Shown: piece after piece, positions 8,941-17,732 of the stretch
Layout: every line of letters starts with the position of its first letter
Position numbering within the stretch: the first letter of the stretch is position 1
DNA from: Bradyrhizobiaceae bacterium
Lineage (GTDB): Bacteria > Pseudomonadota > Alphaproteobacteria > Rhizobiales > Xanthobacteraceae
DNA length: 64,000 nt
Direction of reading: 5' to 3'
Assembly (NCBI GenBank): GCA_003963145.1
Contig: RXJJ01000012.1
Coordinates: 225,778-289,777 of the forward strand
Position numbers and translations under genes: made by a program
The notes under the pieces: generated by a model
The model's database searches: none
Seen by the model: the letters and a program-made list of their open reading frames with translations, nothing else
What the model was told of the DNA's origin: nothing

Positions 8941-9909
8941 ATGAAGAAGTTCGCCGACCTGTCGGAGCGCGAGGTGCTCGCGGTCGCGATTTCCGCCGAG
9001 GAAGAGGACAGCCGCATCTACATGAGCTTCGCGGAGGATCTGGCGGAGCGTTATCCGGATTCGGCGAAGATTTTCGAAAAGATGGCCGGGGAGGAGCGCG
9101 GCCACCGCCACATGTTGCTGGACATGTACCGGCAGCGTTTCGGCGAAAATCTGCCGCCGATCCGGCGCGAGGACGTGAAGGGCTTTCTGAAACGCCGCCC
9201 GATCTGGCTGACGAAGAACCTGCCACTGGAGCGCATCCGCAAGCAGGCGGAGGCGATGGAGTTCGAGGCGCGGCGTTTTTACACCCGCGCCGCCGAGCAG
9301 ACGCAGGATGTCGGCGTGCGCCGGCTGCTCGGCGATCTCGCCGAACTGGAGAAGGGGCACCAGTACCTCGCCGAGCAGCTGACCAGCAATCTCAGCCCCG
9401 GCGCGCGCGAGGCCGAGGAGCGCACCAGCCAGCGCATGTTTGTGCTGCAATATGTCCAGCCGGGCCTTGCCGGGCTGATGGACGGTTCGGTTTCGACGCT
9501 GGCGCCGCTGTTCGCCGCCGCCTTCGCCACGCATCAGAACTGGCAGACCTTCCTCGTCGGCCTCGCCGCCTCGATCGGCGCGGGCATCAGCATGGGATTT
9601 GCCGAGGCGCTGTCCGACGACGGCTCGATGACGGGACGCGGCTCGCCCTGGCTGCGCGGCGGCATCTGCGGCCTGATGACGACGCTCGGAGGTCTCGGCC
9701 ACACCATGCCGTATCTCGTGCCGGACTCATGGCCGAACGCGTTCTGGATCGCGACCTCCATCGCGGCGATGGTCGTGTTCGTCGAATTGTGGGCGATCGC
9801 CTTCATCCGCACGCGCTACATGGACACGCCGTTCCTGCAGGCGGTGTTTCAGATCGTGCTCGGCGGCGCGATCGTGCTGGCCGTGGGGATTCTCATTGGG
9901 GCGGCGTAG
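8941..9909 (+). CDS. mbfA: Membrane-bound ferritin A, iron exporter (rubrerythrin-VIT1 fusion)
   Basis: The ATG at 8941 gives 322 residues. The N-terminal half (about 1-150) is a ferritin-like di-iron domain with Glu/His ligands in EEEDSRIYMSF, EERGHRHML and LEKGHQYL. The C-terminal half (about 160-322) is a VIT1/CCC1-like domain with membrane segments, including GISMGFAEALSDDGS. This matches Erv-VIT1/MbfA proteins, which export iron from the cytoplasm and protect against iron and peroxide stress in Bradyrhizobium and Agrobacterium. The ICE operator upstream supports repression by Irr when iron is scarce. Confidence 0.93.
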   Translation: MKKFADLSEREVLAVAISAEEEDSRIYMSFAEDLAERYPDSAKIFEKMAGEERGHRHMLLDMYRQRFGENLPPIRREDVKGFLKRRPIWLTKNLPLERIRKQAEAMEFEARRFYTRAAEQTQDVGVRRLLGDLAELEKGHQYLAEQLTSNLSPGAREAEERTSQRMFVLQYVQPGLAGLMDGSVSTLAPLFAAAFATHQNWQTFLVGLAASIGAGISMGFAEALSDDGSMTGRGSPWLRGGICGLMTTLGGLGHTMPYLVPDSWPNAFWIATSIAAMVVFVELWAIAFIRTRYMDTPFLQAVFQIVLGGAIVLAVGILIGAA

Positions 9910-9925
9910 AAGTCGAGAAAAACAT

Positions 9926-10933
9926 ATGACTGCATTAGAAAGGTTCTTGGACGAATTTGGCAATTCTTTCGATGTTTCGCAAATTTTGGATTCTGACGTC
10001 GAAGTGATTGAGAGCATCCGCTATCCGAATCCCGTTATATATAAATACTATTCATCTGCTCGCTCCGGCTTTTTTAGCCGGCCTCAAATTCGGTTTAGCC
10101 CTAGAGAAGCTTTGAACGATCCTTTCGAAATGAGCCGGAAGTGGAAAAATATAAGTGCTGATAAAATCAGAGACGGTCTAAAAGTATCTCTGGCCGAAAG
10201 CCTGTCGGCAACGTTTTCTAACCCGGTTCTCTTGGCCGAAATGTTTAACGAGGAGCAAGCAGTCCAAGGTTCGCCTCTTTCAGAATCTCAGGTGTCGTTG
10301 GTAAGAAGCTTCTTAGAAAGCGAACAAGGAAAGGCATTTCTTGAAAGACAATTTAAGCTTGCTGCTCCATTGGTGGAGCCTATGCTCGAACATGTATTCG
10401 CTAAAATCGAATCGCAGCTCGAGCAGTTGTTGGATGGCACGGTTTCAAAGATTGGAGTGTTGTCGCTTTCAGAAGATGGATTGAGCGATTTAATGTGGGC
10501 TCACTATGGCGAATGCGGAAAAGGATTTGTAGTTGGTTTAAAGTACACTGATGCTTTTTTTCATCCAAGTGACGGCGGTTTGTTGCCCGCATTGAAAAAA
10601 GTGATTTACACGGATCAGTGGATCGAAAATTTTTGGAAAAATCCATACTACTTGTTCTTAGTCAAGCCAACGCGCTGGTCGTATGAAAAGGAGTGGCGAA
10701 TTTTTAAGAAATTTTCAACCAGCGACAAAGAGGTAATAGTGGGTAAGGATTCAATCCATTTATGGAATCTGTCGCCAGAGATTATTTCCTCGATTCATTT
10801 CGGATATAATTATCCAGACCATGAAATAGAAAAAAATAAAAATGAAATAAGATCGTTTGGTTCCGACCCCGTCTTTTATAAGATAAAAGTAAATCGTGAT
10901 GCTGGTGTTCTAGAGGCGCACGAATTGTCTTAA
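9926..10933 (+). CDS. DUF2971 family protein, probably acquired
   Basis: The ATG at 9926 gives 335 residues. DUF2971 hallmarks are visible: YKYYSSARSGF and FSPREALNDPFEMS near the N-terminus, LSLSEDGLSDLMWAHYGECGKGFVVGLKY in the middle, and WSYEKEWRIFKKF later. The biochemical function of the family is not established. The codon use is strikingly AT-rich (AAA, TTT, ATA abundant) against the very GC-rich neighbours, and the gene is slotted between the mbfA stop (17 bp) and the stop of the minus gene at 10936 (3 bp), which points to lateral gain. Confidence 0.87.
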   Translation: MTALERFLDEFGNSFDVSQILDSDVEVIESIRYPNPVIYKYYSSARSGFFSRPQIRFSPREALNDPFEMSRKWKNISADKIRDGLKVSLAESLSATFSNPVLLAEMFNEEQAVQGSPLSESQVSLVRSFLESEQGKAFLERQFKLAAPLVEPMLEHVFAKIESQLEQLLDGTVSKIGVLSLSEDGLSDLMWAHYGECGKGFVVGLKYTDAFFHPSDGGLLPALKKVIYTDQWIENFWKNPYYLFLVKPTRWSYEKEWRIFKKFSTSDKEVIVGKDSIHLWNLSPEIISSIHFGYNYPDHEIEKNKNEIRSFGSDPVFYKIKVNRDAGVLEAHELS

Positions 10934-10935
10934 TC

Positions 10936-11406
10936 TCACTCATCCTTCTCCCGCGAAATCGTGACATTCGCGCTGGTCGTGCTGCGTGAGCAGTGCACGT
11001 CGAGCTTGCGGTAGCGGGTCTGGATGTCGTTGCCGCGGATCAGGCCGATGCGGTTGAGGCAGCGCTTGACGCCGTTGAGCGCGTCGTCCTTCGGGATGGT
11101 GAACACCACCGCCGCCGCGGTCGCCACCATCTCGATGAAGGCGGGCGAAGGCTTGCGCTGCGGCGAGGCGGCGTAGAATTCCGCCAGCTTGTTGCGGCTC
11201 TGGCAGCCGAGCGAGGCGCTCGCCGCCAGCGGATGCTGCAGATAGATGATGCCGCCGCGCGTCGCGCCGACCTTCATGTTGTCGATGCGCGAGGCGAGAT
11301 CCTTCGCCAGATCGTCGCAGCGGTCGGCGCGCGCGGGTGCTACTGAAAATCCGAGTGCGCCGAAGAGAGCGGCGCAAAAAGCAAGATGCGGTAATCGTTT
11401 TATCAT
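10936..11406 (-). CDS. Hypothetical periplasmic protein
   Basis: The ATG at 11406 (earlier in-frame starts at 11418, 11424 and 11493 exist) gives 156 residues with a typical signal peptide ending SVAPARA. The mature part has four Cys (RCDDL, LGCQS, KRCLN, DVHCS) that could form two disulfides. The repeated phrase of a basic C-terminus and LHVHCS-like end is seen in unannotated Bradyrhizobiaceae proteins. No function is recognised. The following minus-strand membrane gene lies just upstream at 11468. Confidence 0.7.
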   Translation of the reverse strand: MIKRLPHLAFCAALFGALGFSVAPARADRCDDLAKDLASRIDNMKVGATRGGIIYLQHPLAASASLGCQSRNKLAEFYAASPQRKPSPAFIEMVATAAAVVFTIPKDDALNGVKRCLNRIGLIRGNDIQTRYRKLDVHCSRSTTSANVTISREKDE

Positions 11407-11467
11407 CTGAGGCCCCATGCGCATTGAAGCGCGGCAGGAGATTTTCCGCAAGGGCGAACCCCGGCAA

Positions 11468-11989
11468 TCAAAATCCGTAGATAGAAACGGCAAGGATGAA
11501 CAGCGCCATCTCGTAATTGCTGTAGATCACCGGCACGGATACCAGCAGCACTGCCAGTCCCGGATGCTGGTTGCGCCTGGCGAGCACCAGCGCAAACGCC
11601 GCCAGCACCGGCGGAATGACCAGCAGCATGATCGTGGGCTGCGCCAGAACATAGAGGTCTTTCGACGCCAGCGATCCGTTCGGCCCCGGCAGATACCAGA
11701 GCCATCGTCCCAGCACCACGCCGGCCATGGCCGCCACCGCCCAGCGAACGCGCCCGGCCAGCGCGCAGATGAGAGCCGCGAGCGCAAAGACGGGATGGGT
11801 CAGGATATAAATCTTTTTCAGCGCGCCGCTCAAACCGGAGCCGGTGTCCGACAGGCCGTCCAGCGCGACGAAGAACATCGAACTGTCCCATGTCTCGAAC
11901 AGCGCAAGCGGCACTAATATCGCCGAGAGTCCAAATCGCTTCCAGCCGCTCATTGGCGCCGGTGACGTCTCCAGGGCGGTGGAATTCAT
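11468..11989 (-). CDS. Hypothetical integral membrane protein (tandem paralogue 1)
   Basis: This 173-residue protein has four to five hydrophobic segments. It shares an N-terminal VPLALFETWDSSM, a basic GRVRWAVAA between segments 2 and 3, and an identical C-terminal IYGF with the next minus gene (12063-12587), so the two arose by tandem duplication. Both face the same way and are probably cotranscribed. The family is not recognised. Confidence 0.7.
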   Translation of the reverse strand: MNSTALETSPAPMSGWKRFGLSAILVPLALFETWDSSMFFVALDGLSDTGSGLSGALKKIYILTHPVFALAALICALAGRVRWAVAAMAGVVLGRWLWYLPGPNGSLASKDLYVLAQPTIMLLVIPPVLAAFALVLARRNQHPGLAVLLVSVPVIYSNYEMALFILAVSIYGF

Positions 11990-12062
11990 CGGTCAATCCT
12001 GTCTTGTTGAAGAACGAAATGGATGGCGGCCGCAGCTCCGCGCTTGAGTTCTGCTCGCGGTA

Positions 12063-12587
12063 TCAAAATCCGTAAATCATGACGCCGATGAAAAAGCCGA
12101 CCATCATGACGATCAAATAAAGCGTCGGCAGGCAGACCAGAAACCTCGCAAGGCCAAGGCGAATGCCGCGTGCGGCGAGGCTGCCCGCAACGAGACCGGC
12201 AATGGGCATGACGACCAGATTCATGATCGTCTCCTGTGCCGAGAAGAAGCCCGTGATTTTCCAGTTCGCTGGGTCGAACAGATCGGCCGTCAGCCAGCGC
12301 AGGACGATGTTGGCGGCCAGCACGATGATGGCCTCGCGCACCCGGCCGATGCAGGCGAGCACCAGCGCCGCCGCGCCGAGCACGGGCTGGCTGAGAATGT
12401 GCGCGATGAGGAAAATTCCGCCGATGGCCGAGCGCTGATTGATGCTGTCCGGGATGGCGAGATTGGTCCAGCCGTCCCACGTCTCGAACGCGGCAATCGC
12501 GACGAGCGGCACAATGATGGCCAGCTTCTTCCATATCGATGGTTTGGCTGGGAGGGTGGCTGTGTCGGCGGGCATGGCGGCAATCAT
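12063..12587 (-). CDS. Hypothetical integral membrane protein (tandem paralogue 2)
   Basis: This 174-residue protein has four to five hydrophobic segments. The matching signatures with its neighbour are VPLVAIAAFETWDGW, GRVREAIIVLAA, and a C-terminal VMIYGF. It begins at the ATG at 12587; MPADTAT at 12575 is an alternative. The divergent gene on the other side is the class I fumarase. No function is assigned. Confidence 0.7.
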   Translation of the reverse strand: MIAAMPADTATLPAKPSIWKKLAIIVPLVAIAAFETWDGWTNLAIPDSINQRSAIGGIFLIAHILSQPVLGAAALVLACIGRVREAIIVLAANIVLRWLTADLFDPANWKITGFFSAQETIMNLVVMPIAGLVAGSLAARGIRLGLARFLVCLPTLYLIVMMVGFFIGVMIYGF

Positions 12588-12791
12588 CGCCTCTGGGTTT
12601 GAAATGCGGAGTTCTCAATGGGTCTCAAATGGATGTGACAATACGCCGGCCGGCAGTTTTGCAAAGCGGGCCGACGTTCGGACGCCTATGCCTTGGTCGC
12701 CAAAGGGTCTAGAACGGTTCGAAATTCTCCCCGGCGATCCGCTTGCCGCTGAAAAGGCAGGGGTTTTCGCCGCACACCCGCGAGGCCATCC

Positions 12792-14447
12792 ATGAACGCC
12801 CCCTTCGCCACGCCCACCGTCCCGCCCTACAGGCACACCCCGCTGTTTCCGCTCGGCAAGGACGAGACGCCCTACAGGAAGATTTCGTCCGAGGGCGTGC
12901 GCGTCGAGAAGGTGATGGGCAGGGACATGCTGGTGGTGTCGCGCGAGGCGCTGAAGGCGCTGGCGGAGGCCGCCTTCGTCGACATCAACCATTATCTGCG
13001 CCCCGGCCATCTCGCGCAGCTCCGCAAGATCCTCGACGACCCGGAGGCGAGCGACAACGACAAGTTCGTCGCCTTCGACTTTCTGAAGAACGCCAATATC
13101 GCCGCCGGCGGCGTGCTGCCGATGTGCCAGGACACCGGCACCGCGATCATCATGGGCAAGAAGGGCAACAACGTTCTCACCGAAGGCGACGACGAGGCGG
13201 CCCTGAGCGAAGGCGCGCGCGACGCGTATCTCAAGCGCAACCTGCGCTATTCGCAGCTCGCGCCGCTGTCGATGTTCGAGGAAAAGAACACCCGCAACAA
13301 CATGCCCGCGCAATGCGAAATCTACGCGGAAGGCCAGGATTCGAATCCCGACGCCTACAAGTTCATGTTCATGGCCAAGGGCGGCGGCTCGGCCAACAAG
13401 AGTTTCCTGTTTCAGGGCACGCCCTCGCTGCTGACGCGTGACCGGCTGCTGGCGTTCCTGAAAGAAAAAATTCTCACGCTCGGCACCGCCGCGTGCCCGC
13501 CTTATCACCTCGCTATCGTCATTGGCGGCACCTCCGCCGAACTCACCATGAAGACGGTGAAGCTTGCCTCCGCGCGCTATCTCGACGCGCTGCCGACCAA
13601 GGGCAGCGAGGACGCGCATGCGTTCCGCGATCTGGAGATGGAGCAGGAAATCTGGAAGATGACGCAGAGCCTCGGCGTCGGCGCGCAGTTCGGTGGAAAG
13701 TATTTCTGCCATGACGTGCGCGTGATCCGTCTGCCGCGTCACGGCGCGTCGCTGCCGATTGGTTTGGGCGTGTCGTGCTCGGCGGACCGTCAGGTGCTCG
13801 GCAAGATCACGAAAGACGGCGTCTATCTGGAGGAGCTGGAGCACAATCCGGCGAAATATCTGCCCGACATCGAAGGCACGCTCGGCGGCGATCCGGTGAA
13901 GATCGATCTCAACCGGCCGATGAAGGATATTCTTAGCCACCTGTCGCAGTACCCGGTGAAGACGCGTCTCGCGCTGACCGGCACCATCATCGTCGCGCGC
14001 GATCTGGCCCATTCCAAATTGCGCGAGCGGCTGGAGAAGGGCGAGGCGCTGCCGGATTATTTCAAGAACCATCCGATCTATTACGCGGGTCCCGCGAAGA
14101 CGCCGGAGGGCTATACGTCGGGCTCGTTTGGGCCGACCACGGCGGGCCGCATGGATTCGTTTGTCGATCAGTTCCAGGCGGCGGGCGGTTCGATGGTGAT
14201 GCTTGCCAAGGGCAACCGTGCCAGCGCAGTGCGCGATGCGTGCGAGACGCATGGCGGCTTCTATCTCGGCTCGGTCGGCGGCTCGGCCGCGAACCTCGCC
14301 GAACATTGCATCAAGAAGGTCGAGGTCGTGGAATATCCAGAACTCGGCATGGAAGCGATCTGGCGCATCGAGGTCGTCGATTTTCCGGCCTTCATCATCA
14401 TCGATGACAAGGGCAACGACTTTTTCAAGGAACTGAATCTCGGTTGA
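12792..14447 (+). CDS. fumA: Fumarate hydratase class I (iron-sulfur)
   Basis: The 551-residue protein converts fumarate and malate in the citric acid cycle and belongs to the oxygen-sensitive class I type with one [4Fe-4S] cluster. The three Cys-containing motifs expected to bind the cluster are visible: [25 protein letters not shown] and, further along, GVSCSADRQ. Length and C-terminal beta-domain ([26 protein letters not shown]) match FumA/FumB. It starts from the ATG at 12792 and is followed by a short basic ORF. Confidence 0.95.
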   Translation: MNAPFATPTVPPYRHTPLFPLGKDETPYRKISSEGVRVEKVMGRDMLVVSREALKALAEAAFVDINHYLRPGHLAQLRKILDDPEASDNDKFVAFDFLKNANIAAGGVLPMCQDTGTAIIMGKKGNNVLTEGDDEAALSEGARDAYLKRNLRYSQLAPLSMFEEKNTRNNMPAQCEIYAEGQDSNPDAYKFMFMAKGGGSANKSFLFQGTPSLLTRDRLLAFLKEKILTLGTAACPPYHLAIVIGGTSAELTMKTVKLASARYLDALPTKGSEDAHAFRDLEMEQEIWKMTQSLGVGAQFGGKYFCHDVRVIRLPRHGASLPIGLGVSCSADRQVLGKITKDGVYLEELEHNPAKYLPDIEGTLGGDPVKIDLNRPMKDILSHLSQYPVKTRLALTGTIIVARDLAHSKLRERLEKGEALPDYFKNHPIYYAGPAKTPEGYTSGSFGPTTAGRMDSFVDQFQAAGGSMVMLAKGNRASAVRDACETHGGFYLGSVGGSAANLAEHCIKKVEVVEYPELGMEAIWRIEVVDFPAFIIIDDKGNDFFKELNLG

Positions 14448-14460
14448 TATCTTGACCGAG

Positions 14461-14661
14461 ATGCCTTCGAAAACGCGCAAGCCGCCCTGGAAAAAACCCA
14501 ACCCGCGCAAGAGCGGTGGCGGAAAAGCCTCGAAGCTCTCGCCGCAGTTGCGCGAGATGGCGCGCGAGCGCGCGGCGAAAGCCGGGCGTCGCTATCCGAA
14601 TCTTATCGACAACATGTGGGCGGCCCAGCACGCGAAGGCCTCACGTAGCAACTCCGACTAA
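14461..14661 (+). CDS. Small basic hypothetical protein
   Basis: The ATG at 14461 gives 66 residues (the track uses a TTG at 14452). The first third is Lys/Pro/Arg-rich (KTRKPPWKKPNPRKSG), the rest is a short helical region with REMARERAAKAGRRYPNLIDNMWAAQ. It begins 13 bp after the fumarase stop and may be cotranscribed. The function is unknown; the basic part could contact nucleic acid (inference). Confidence 0.6.
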   Translation: MPSKTRKPPWKKPNPRKSGGGKASKLSPQLREMARERAAKAGRRYPNLIDNMWAAQHAKASRSNSD

Positions 14662-14685
14662 ATTCCGTTTTTGGAAAAACGTTTC

Positions 14686-14714
14686 TTGACGGGACGAGCT
14701 GTATCCTGTATTTA
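14686..14714 (+). promoter_or_regulatory. Predicted promoter of the ArsR-SRPBCC-VOC operon
   Basis: TTGACG (14686-14691) and TATTTA (14709-14714) have a 17-bp spacer. The -10 is the left arm of the palindrome below, which favours autorepression. Confidence 0.65.
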
Positions 14715-14730
14715 ACCAAATAGTTAAATA
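14709..14730. promoter_or_regulatory. Palindromic operator, probably for the ArsR-type repressor
   Basis: TATTTAAC-CAAATA-GTTAAATA is a perfect 8-bp inverted repeat with a 6-nt centre, overlapping the -10 of the operon promoter. The ArsR-family gene directly downstream is the obvious candidate ligand (inference). Confidence 0.7.
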
Positions 14731-14744
14731 TGAGACATGCCACA

Positions 14745-15140
14745 ATGGACCGTCTTTCCAGCACATTTTCAGCGTTGGCTGACCCGACAAGGCGGGCGAT
14801 CCTCGCGCGGCTGGCACTCGGTGAAACCAGCGTCAACGAGATCGCCAGGCCGTTCGACATGAGCCTGCCGGCGGTGTCGAAACATCTCAAGGTCCTCGAA
14901 GGGGCGGGGCTGATCTCGCGCGGGCGCGACGCACAGTGGCGGCCATGCAAGCTCGAAGCCGCGCCGCTGAAAGAGGCCGCGGGCTGGATCGAATATTATC
15001 GCCGCTTCTGGGAGATGAGTTTCGACCGCCTCGACGATTATCTGCAGCGCCTGCAGTCGCAGACGACGGAGAAGCCGAAAAAGCCTTCGCAATCGTCCAA
15101 GGCACCAAAACCGAAAGGGCCGAAAAATGAGCGCAAGTAA
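14745..15140 (+). CDS. ArsR-family transcriptional regulator
   Basis: The winged-helix protein opens DRLSSTFSALADPTRRAILARLALGE and carries the recognition region FDMSLPAVSKHLKVLEGAGLI. No metal-binding ELCVC-type Cys pair is present, so it belongs to the non-metal branch often paired with AHSA1/SRPBCC genes. The C-terminus is a Lys/Pro-rich tail (KPKKPSQSSKAPKPKG). The track start at 14730 would overlap the operator and leave almost no leader, so the ATG at 14745 is preferred. It overlaps the next gene by 14 bp. Confidence 0.88.
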   Translation: MDRLSSTFSALADPTRRAILARLALGETSVNEIARPFDMSLPAVSKHLKVLEGAGLISRGRDAQWRPCKLEAAPLKEAAGWIEYYRRFWEMSFDRLDDYLQRLQSQTTEKPKKPSQSSKAPKPKGPKNERK

Positions 15141-15633
15141 CACCGTCGCCGGAAGCTTTGTCATCAGCCGCACCTTCAACGCGCCGCGCGAAACCGTATG
15201 GCAGGCATGGACCGAACGCGACGCGATGGCCCAATGGTGGGGACCGAAAGGGTGTCCCGTTTCGGTGAAGACGTTCGATCCGAAGCCGGGCGGGATGTTT
15301 CACTACAGCATGGCATTGCCGAACTGCGATCCGTGGTGGGGCCGCTTCGTCTATCGCGAGATCGAAAAGCCGTCGCGCCTTGTCTTCGTCAGTTCGTTTT
15401 CAGATGAAAAGGGCGGTGTGACCCGCGCGCCGTTCAGTCCGCACTGGCCGCTTGAAGTGCTGAACGAAGTGACATTGACCGAGAGCGGCGGCAAGACAAC
15501 CATCCGGCTTGAGGGCAGACCCGTGAAACCGACGTCCGAAGAGGCCGCAGCGTTTGAAGGGATGTTCCCGTCCATGGAGCAGGGCTTCGGCGGAACCTTC
15601 GATCAGCTCGCCGACTATCTTGCATCGCGTTGA
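15127..15633 (+). CDS. SRPBCC/AHSA1 family protein (copy 1)
   Basis: The 168-residue protein is a START-like ligand-binding fold of the AHSA1 type, with the hallmark opening SRTFNAPRETVWQAWTERDAMAQWWGP and later SPHWPLEVLNEVTLTE. Such proteins are named after the Aha1 Hsp90 activator but in bacteria mostly bind small hydrophobic ligands. It overlaps the ArsR gene by 14 bp, so the repressor and this protein are translated together. Copy 2 follows after 17 bp. Confidence 0.88.
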   Translation: MSASNTVAGSFVISRTFNAPRETVWQAWTERDAMAQWWGPKGCPVSVKTFDPKPGGMFHYSMALPNCDPWWGRFVYREIEKPSRLVFVSSFSDEKGGVTRAPFSPHWPLEVLNEVTLTESGGKTTIRLEGRPVKPTSEEAAAFEGMFPSMEQGFGGTFDQLADYLASR

Positions 15634-15650
15634 AAACTGCGGAGCCGGAA

Positions 15651-16160
15651 ATGAGCGCGACCAATGCGACCGCCAGAACTTTTCTCTTCACCCGCACGTT
15701 CAATGCGCCGCGTGAAACGGTGTGGAACGCATGGGCCGATATCGGCAAGCGGTCGCAGTGGTGGAAGCCGATGGGCACGCCCATCACGGTCAAGGCCTAC
15801 GACCTGAAGCCCGGCGGCGTGATGCATTACGGCATGGATACGCCGGACGGCGCCAAATGGTGGGGCCTGTTTGCTTATCGCGAGGTCGAGGCGCCGTCAC
15901 GGGTGGTTTACGTCAATTCGTTCTCGGACGAAGACGGCAACATCGTCCGCGCATCGATGCATCCGCACTGGCCGCTTGAAGTTCTCACTACGGTGACCTT
16001 TACCGAGGATGGCGACAGGACCGTTATGAAATTCGAGGGCGTCCCGATTAACGCGACGGGTGAGGAGCGCGCTCTGTTCGAAGACAGGATCGAACAGATG
16101 CAGCAGGCTTTTGGCGGCACGACCGGTCAGCTTGCGGCCTATCTCGCGGAACATCGATAG
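15651..16160 (+). CDS. SRPBCC/AHSA1 family protein (copy 2)
   Basis: This 169-residue protein is a close tandem paralogue of copy 1 (TRTFNAPRETVWNAWADIGKRSQWW, SMHPHWPLEVLTTVTFTE). The ATG at 15651 is chosen because it has GGAG upstream and matches the start of copy 1. It shares no obvious fused domain. The ligand is unknown. Confidence 0.87.
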   Translation: MSATNATARTFLFTRTFNAPRETVWNAWADIGKRSQWWKPMGTPITVKAYDLKPGGVMHYGMDTPDGAKWWGLFAYREVEAPSRVVYVNSFSDEDGNIVRASMHPHWPLEVLTTVTFTEDGDRTVMKFEGVPINATGEERALFEDRIEQMQQAFGGTTGQLAAYLAEHR

Positions 16161-16235
16161 TCGCCATTAGTAATGCCGCTGTCATCGTTTCGATGTTAGC
16201 AGCAATGCCAAAGACCAGAACAACAGGAGGAACAC

Positions 16236-16649
16236 ATGAAGGTCACCCCATATCTGTTTTTCAACGGCACCTGCGAAGAAGCAGTCAAGTTTTACGAAAA
16301 AGTCCTCGGCGCGAAGGTCGCCTTCATGATGCGCTACAAGGACATGCCGGCAGAGGCAACGCATTCAGCAGAGGATGACCCAAAAATCGCGCATGTGCGC
16401 TTTACGATTGGCGACAGCGTCGTCATGGCGTCGGATGCTCCGCCGCAGCGCTTCAACAAGCCGCAAGGCTTCGACATGAGCCTTGGCATCGATAAGCCGG
16501 AAGAGGCCGATCGCATTTTCGCTGCTCTGTCCGAGGGCGGAACGGTCACGATGCCCATCGCGGAAACATTCTGGGCGCATCGCTTCGGCGCGCTGGTCGA
16601 CAAGTTCGGCACGCCCTGGATGGTGAACTGCGAAAAGCCGATGGCGTAA
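16236..16649 (+). CDS. VOC family protein, PhnB-like (copy 1)
   Basis: The 137-residue protein begins KVTPYLFFNGTCEEAVKFYEKVLGAK and ends with TFWAHRFGALVDKFGTPWMVN, the signature of PhnB/YjdN-type VOC proteins. These are small dimeric proteins whose enzymatic role is mostly unproven. A strong AGGAGGA precedes the ATG. It lies in the ArsR operon between SRPBCC genes. Confidence 0.88.
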   Translation: MKVTPYLFFNGTCEEAVKFYEKVLGAKVAFMMRYKDMPAEATHSAEDDPKIAHVRFTIGDSVVMASDAPPQRFNKPQGFDMSLGIDKPEEADRIFAALSEGGTVTMPIAETFWAHRFGALVDKFGTPWMVNCEKPMA

Positions 16650-16672
16650 TCGCCGCAGTTCGGAGCCAGTCC

Positions 16673-17191
16673 ATGCCATCAAGACCATCGGCATCAGCCA
16701 GTCCGCTGTCCGTTGAGGAAGACGAACTCATTGTCTCGCGCAAATTCAACGCGCCGCGCGAGCTTGTCTGGAAGGCATGGACCGATCCGAAGCATGCCAT
16801 CCACTGGTGGGGCCCTCCGTTCTGTCCCGCGGTCGAGATGAACATGGACGTCCGGGTCGGCGGCAAATGGCGCAACTGCCTGAAGTCCGGAGAAGACGGC
16901 ACGCTGCTGTGGCAGCACGGTGAGTTCAGGGAAATCTCGCCGCCCAGCCGCCTCGTCTTCACCTTCACCTGGGACAACAACCCGTATCTCGAATTTCCCA
17001 ATGTTCCGATGCTGGTGGAATTGACGTTTGAGGAGAAGGACGGCGGCACGCTGCTGACGCTGCGCCAGACCGGATTCCATTCCATCGCCGACCGTGACGG
17101 TCATGGCATGGGCTGGAACGGCACATTCGATCGCTTTGAAAATTACGCCTTGCAGAATGCAAGCGGCGCCAAATCCGAAAGACCCCAATAA
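16673..17191 (+). CDS. SRPBCC/AHSA1 family protein (copy 3)
   Basis: The 172-residue protein carries SRKFNAPRELVWKAWTDPKHAIHWWGPPFC and the conserved FTWDNN loop. It is more distant from copies 1 and 2 than they are from each other. It starts 23 bp after the first VOC gene and is followed 11 bp later by the second VOC gene. Confidence 0.87.
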   Translation: MPSRPSASASPLSVEEDELIVSRKFNAPRELVWKAWTDPKHAIHWWGPPFCPAVEMNMDVRVGGKWRNCLKSGEDGTLLWQHGEFREISPPSRLVFTFTWDNNPYLEFPNVPMLVELTFEEKDGGTLLTLRQTGFHSIADRDGHGMGWNGTFDRFENYALQNASGAKSERPQ

Positions 17192-17202
17192 GGAGATTGC
17201 CG

Positions 17203-17673
17203 ATGGCGAACGTTTTCCCTTGCCTGTGGTTCAAGTCCGAAGCCGAAGAGGCGCTGCGCTATTATGTCTCGATCATCAAGAATTCGAGTCTGGAAAGCGT
17301 CAACCGCGTCGGCGATGTGCAGCCATTGCCCAAAAGCAGCGTGATTTCCGCCACCGCGATTCTTGACGGGGAGCGGGTTCTGGCGATCAACGGCAATCCG
17401 CAGTTCCCGTTCACGATGGCGATGTCGATGGTCTTGTTATGCGACACGCAAAAGGACATCGATACGTATTGGGATAAGCTCAGCGCCGGCGGCCAGACCA
17501 TCCAGTGCGGCTGGCTCACCGACAAATACGGAGTTGCCTGGCAGGTGGTGCCGCGCATCTTTCCGGAGCTTCTCAAGGGCGATCAGGCATCCGTCGACCG
17601 GATGATGACAGCGATGATGACCATGACCAAGCTCGACATCGCAGCGTTGCAAAAGGCTTATGACGGTCAATAG
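17203..17673 (+). CDS. VOC family protein, PhnB-like (copy 2)
   Basis: The ATG at 17203 (AAGGAG 7 bp upstream) gives 156 residues. ANVFPCLWFKSEAEEALRYYVSIIKNS and CGWLTDKYGVAWQVVPRIFPELL are typical of the 3-demethylubiquinone methyltransferase-like branch of PhnB proteins; the name is historical and methyltransferase activity is unlikely. It is the last gene of the ArsR-led operon. Confidence 0.88.
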   Translation: MANVFPCLWFKSEAEEALRYYVSIIKNSSLESVNRVGDVQPLPKSSVISATAILDGERVLAINGNPQFPFTMAMSMVLLCDTQKDIDTYWDKLSAGGQTIQCGWLTDKYGVAWQVVPRIFPELLKGDQASVDRMMTAMMTMTKLDIAALQKAYDGQ

Positions 17674-17732
17674 TTTGTGACGCCGCGCATAAAGGTTGGT
17701 CTTGGGTGAGTGCGCGATGCGCGCTACATCGT

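Noticed and set aside
13333-13350. tRNA-like T-arm sequence (GATTCGAATCCC)
   Set aside because: It lies within the fumarase coding frame and no acceptor or anticodon arm can be drawn.
12615-14510. 631-residue minus-strand ORF opposite fumarase
   Set aside because: Shadow frame; the plus frame has all class I fumarase Cys motifs.
14711-14728. CtrA box (TTAA-N7-TTAAC) before the ArsR gene
   Set aside because: The spacing here is TTAA-N8-TTAA within a symmetrical palindrome, so a repressor operator fits better.
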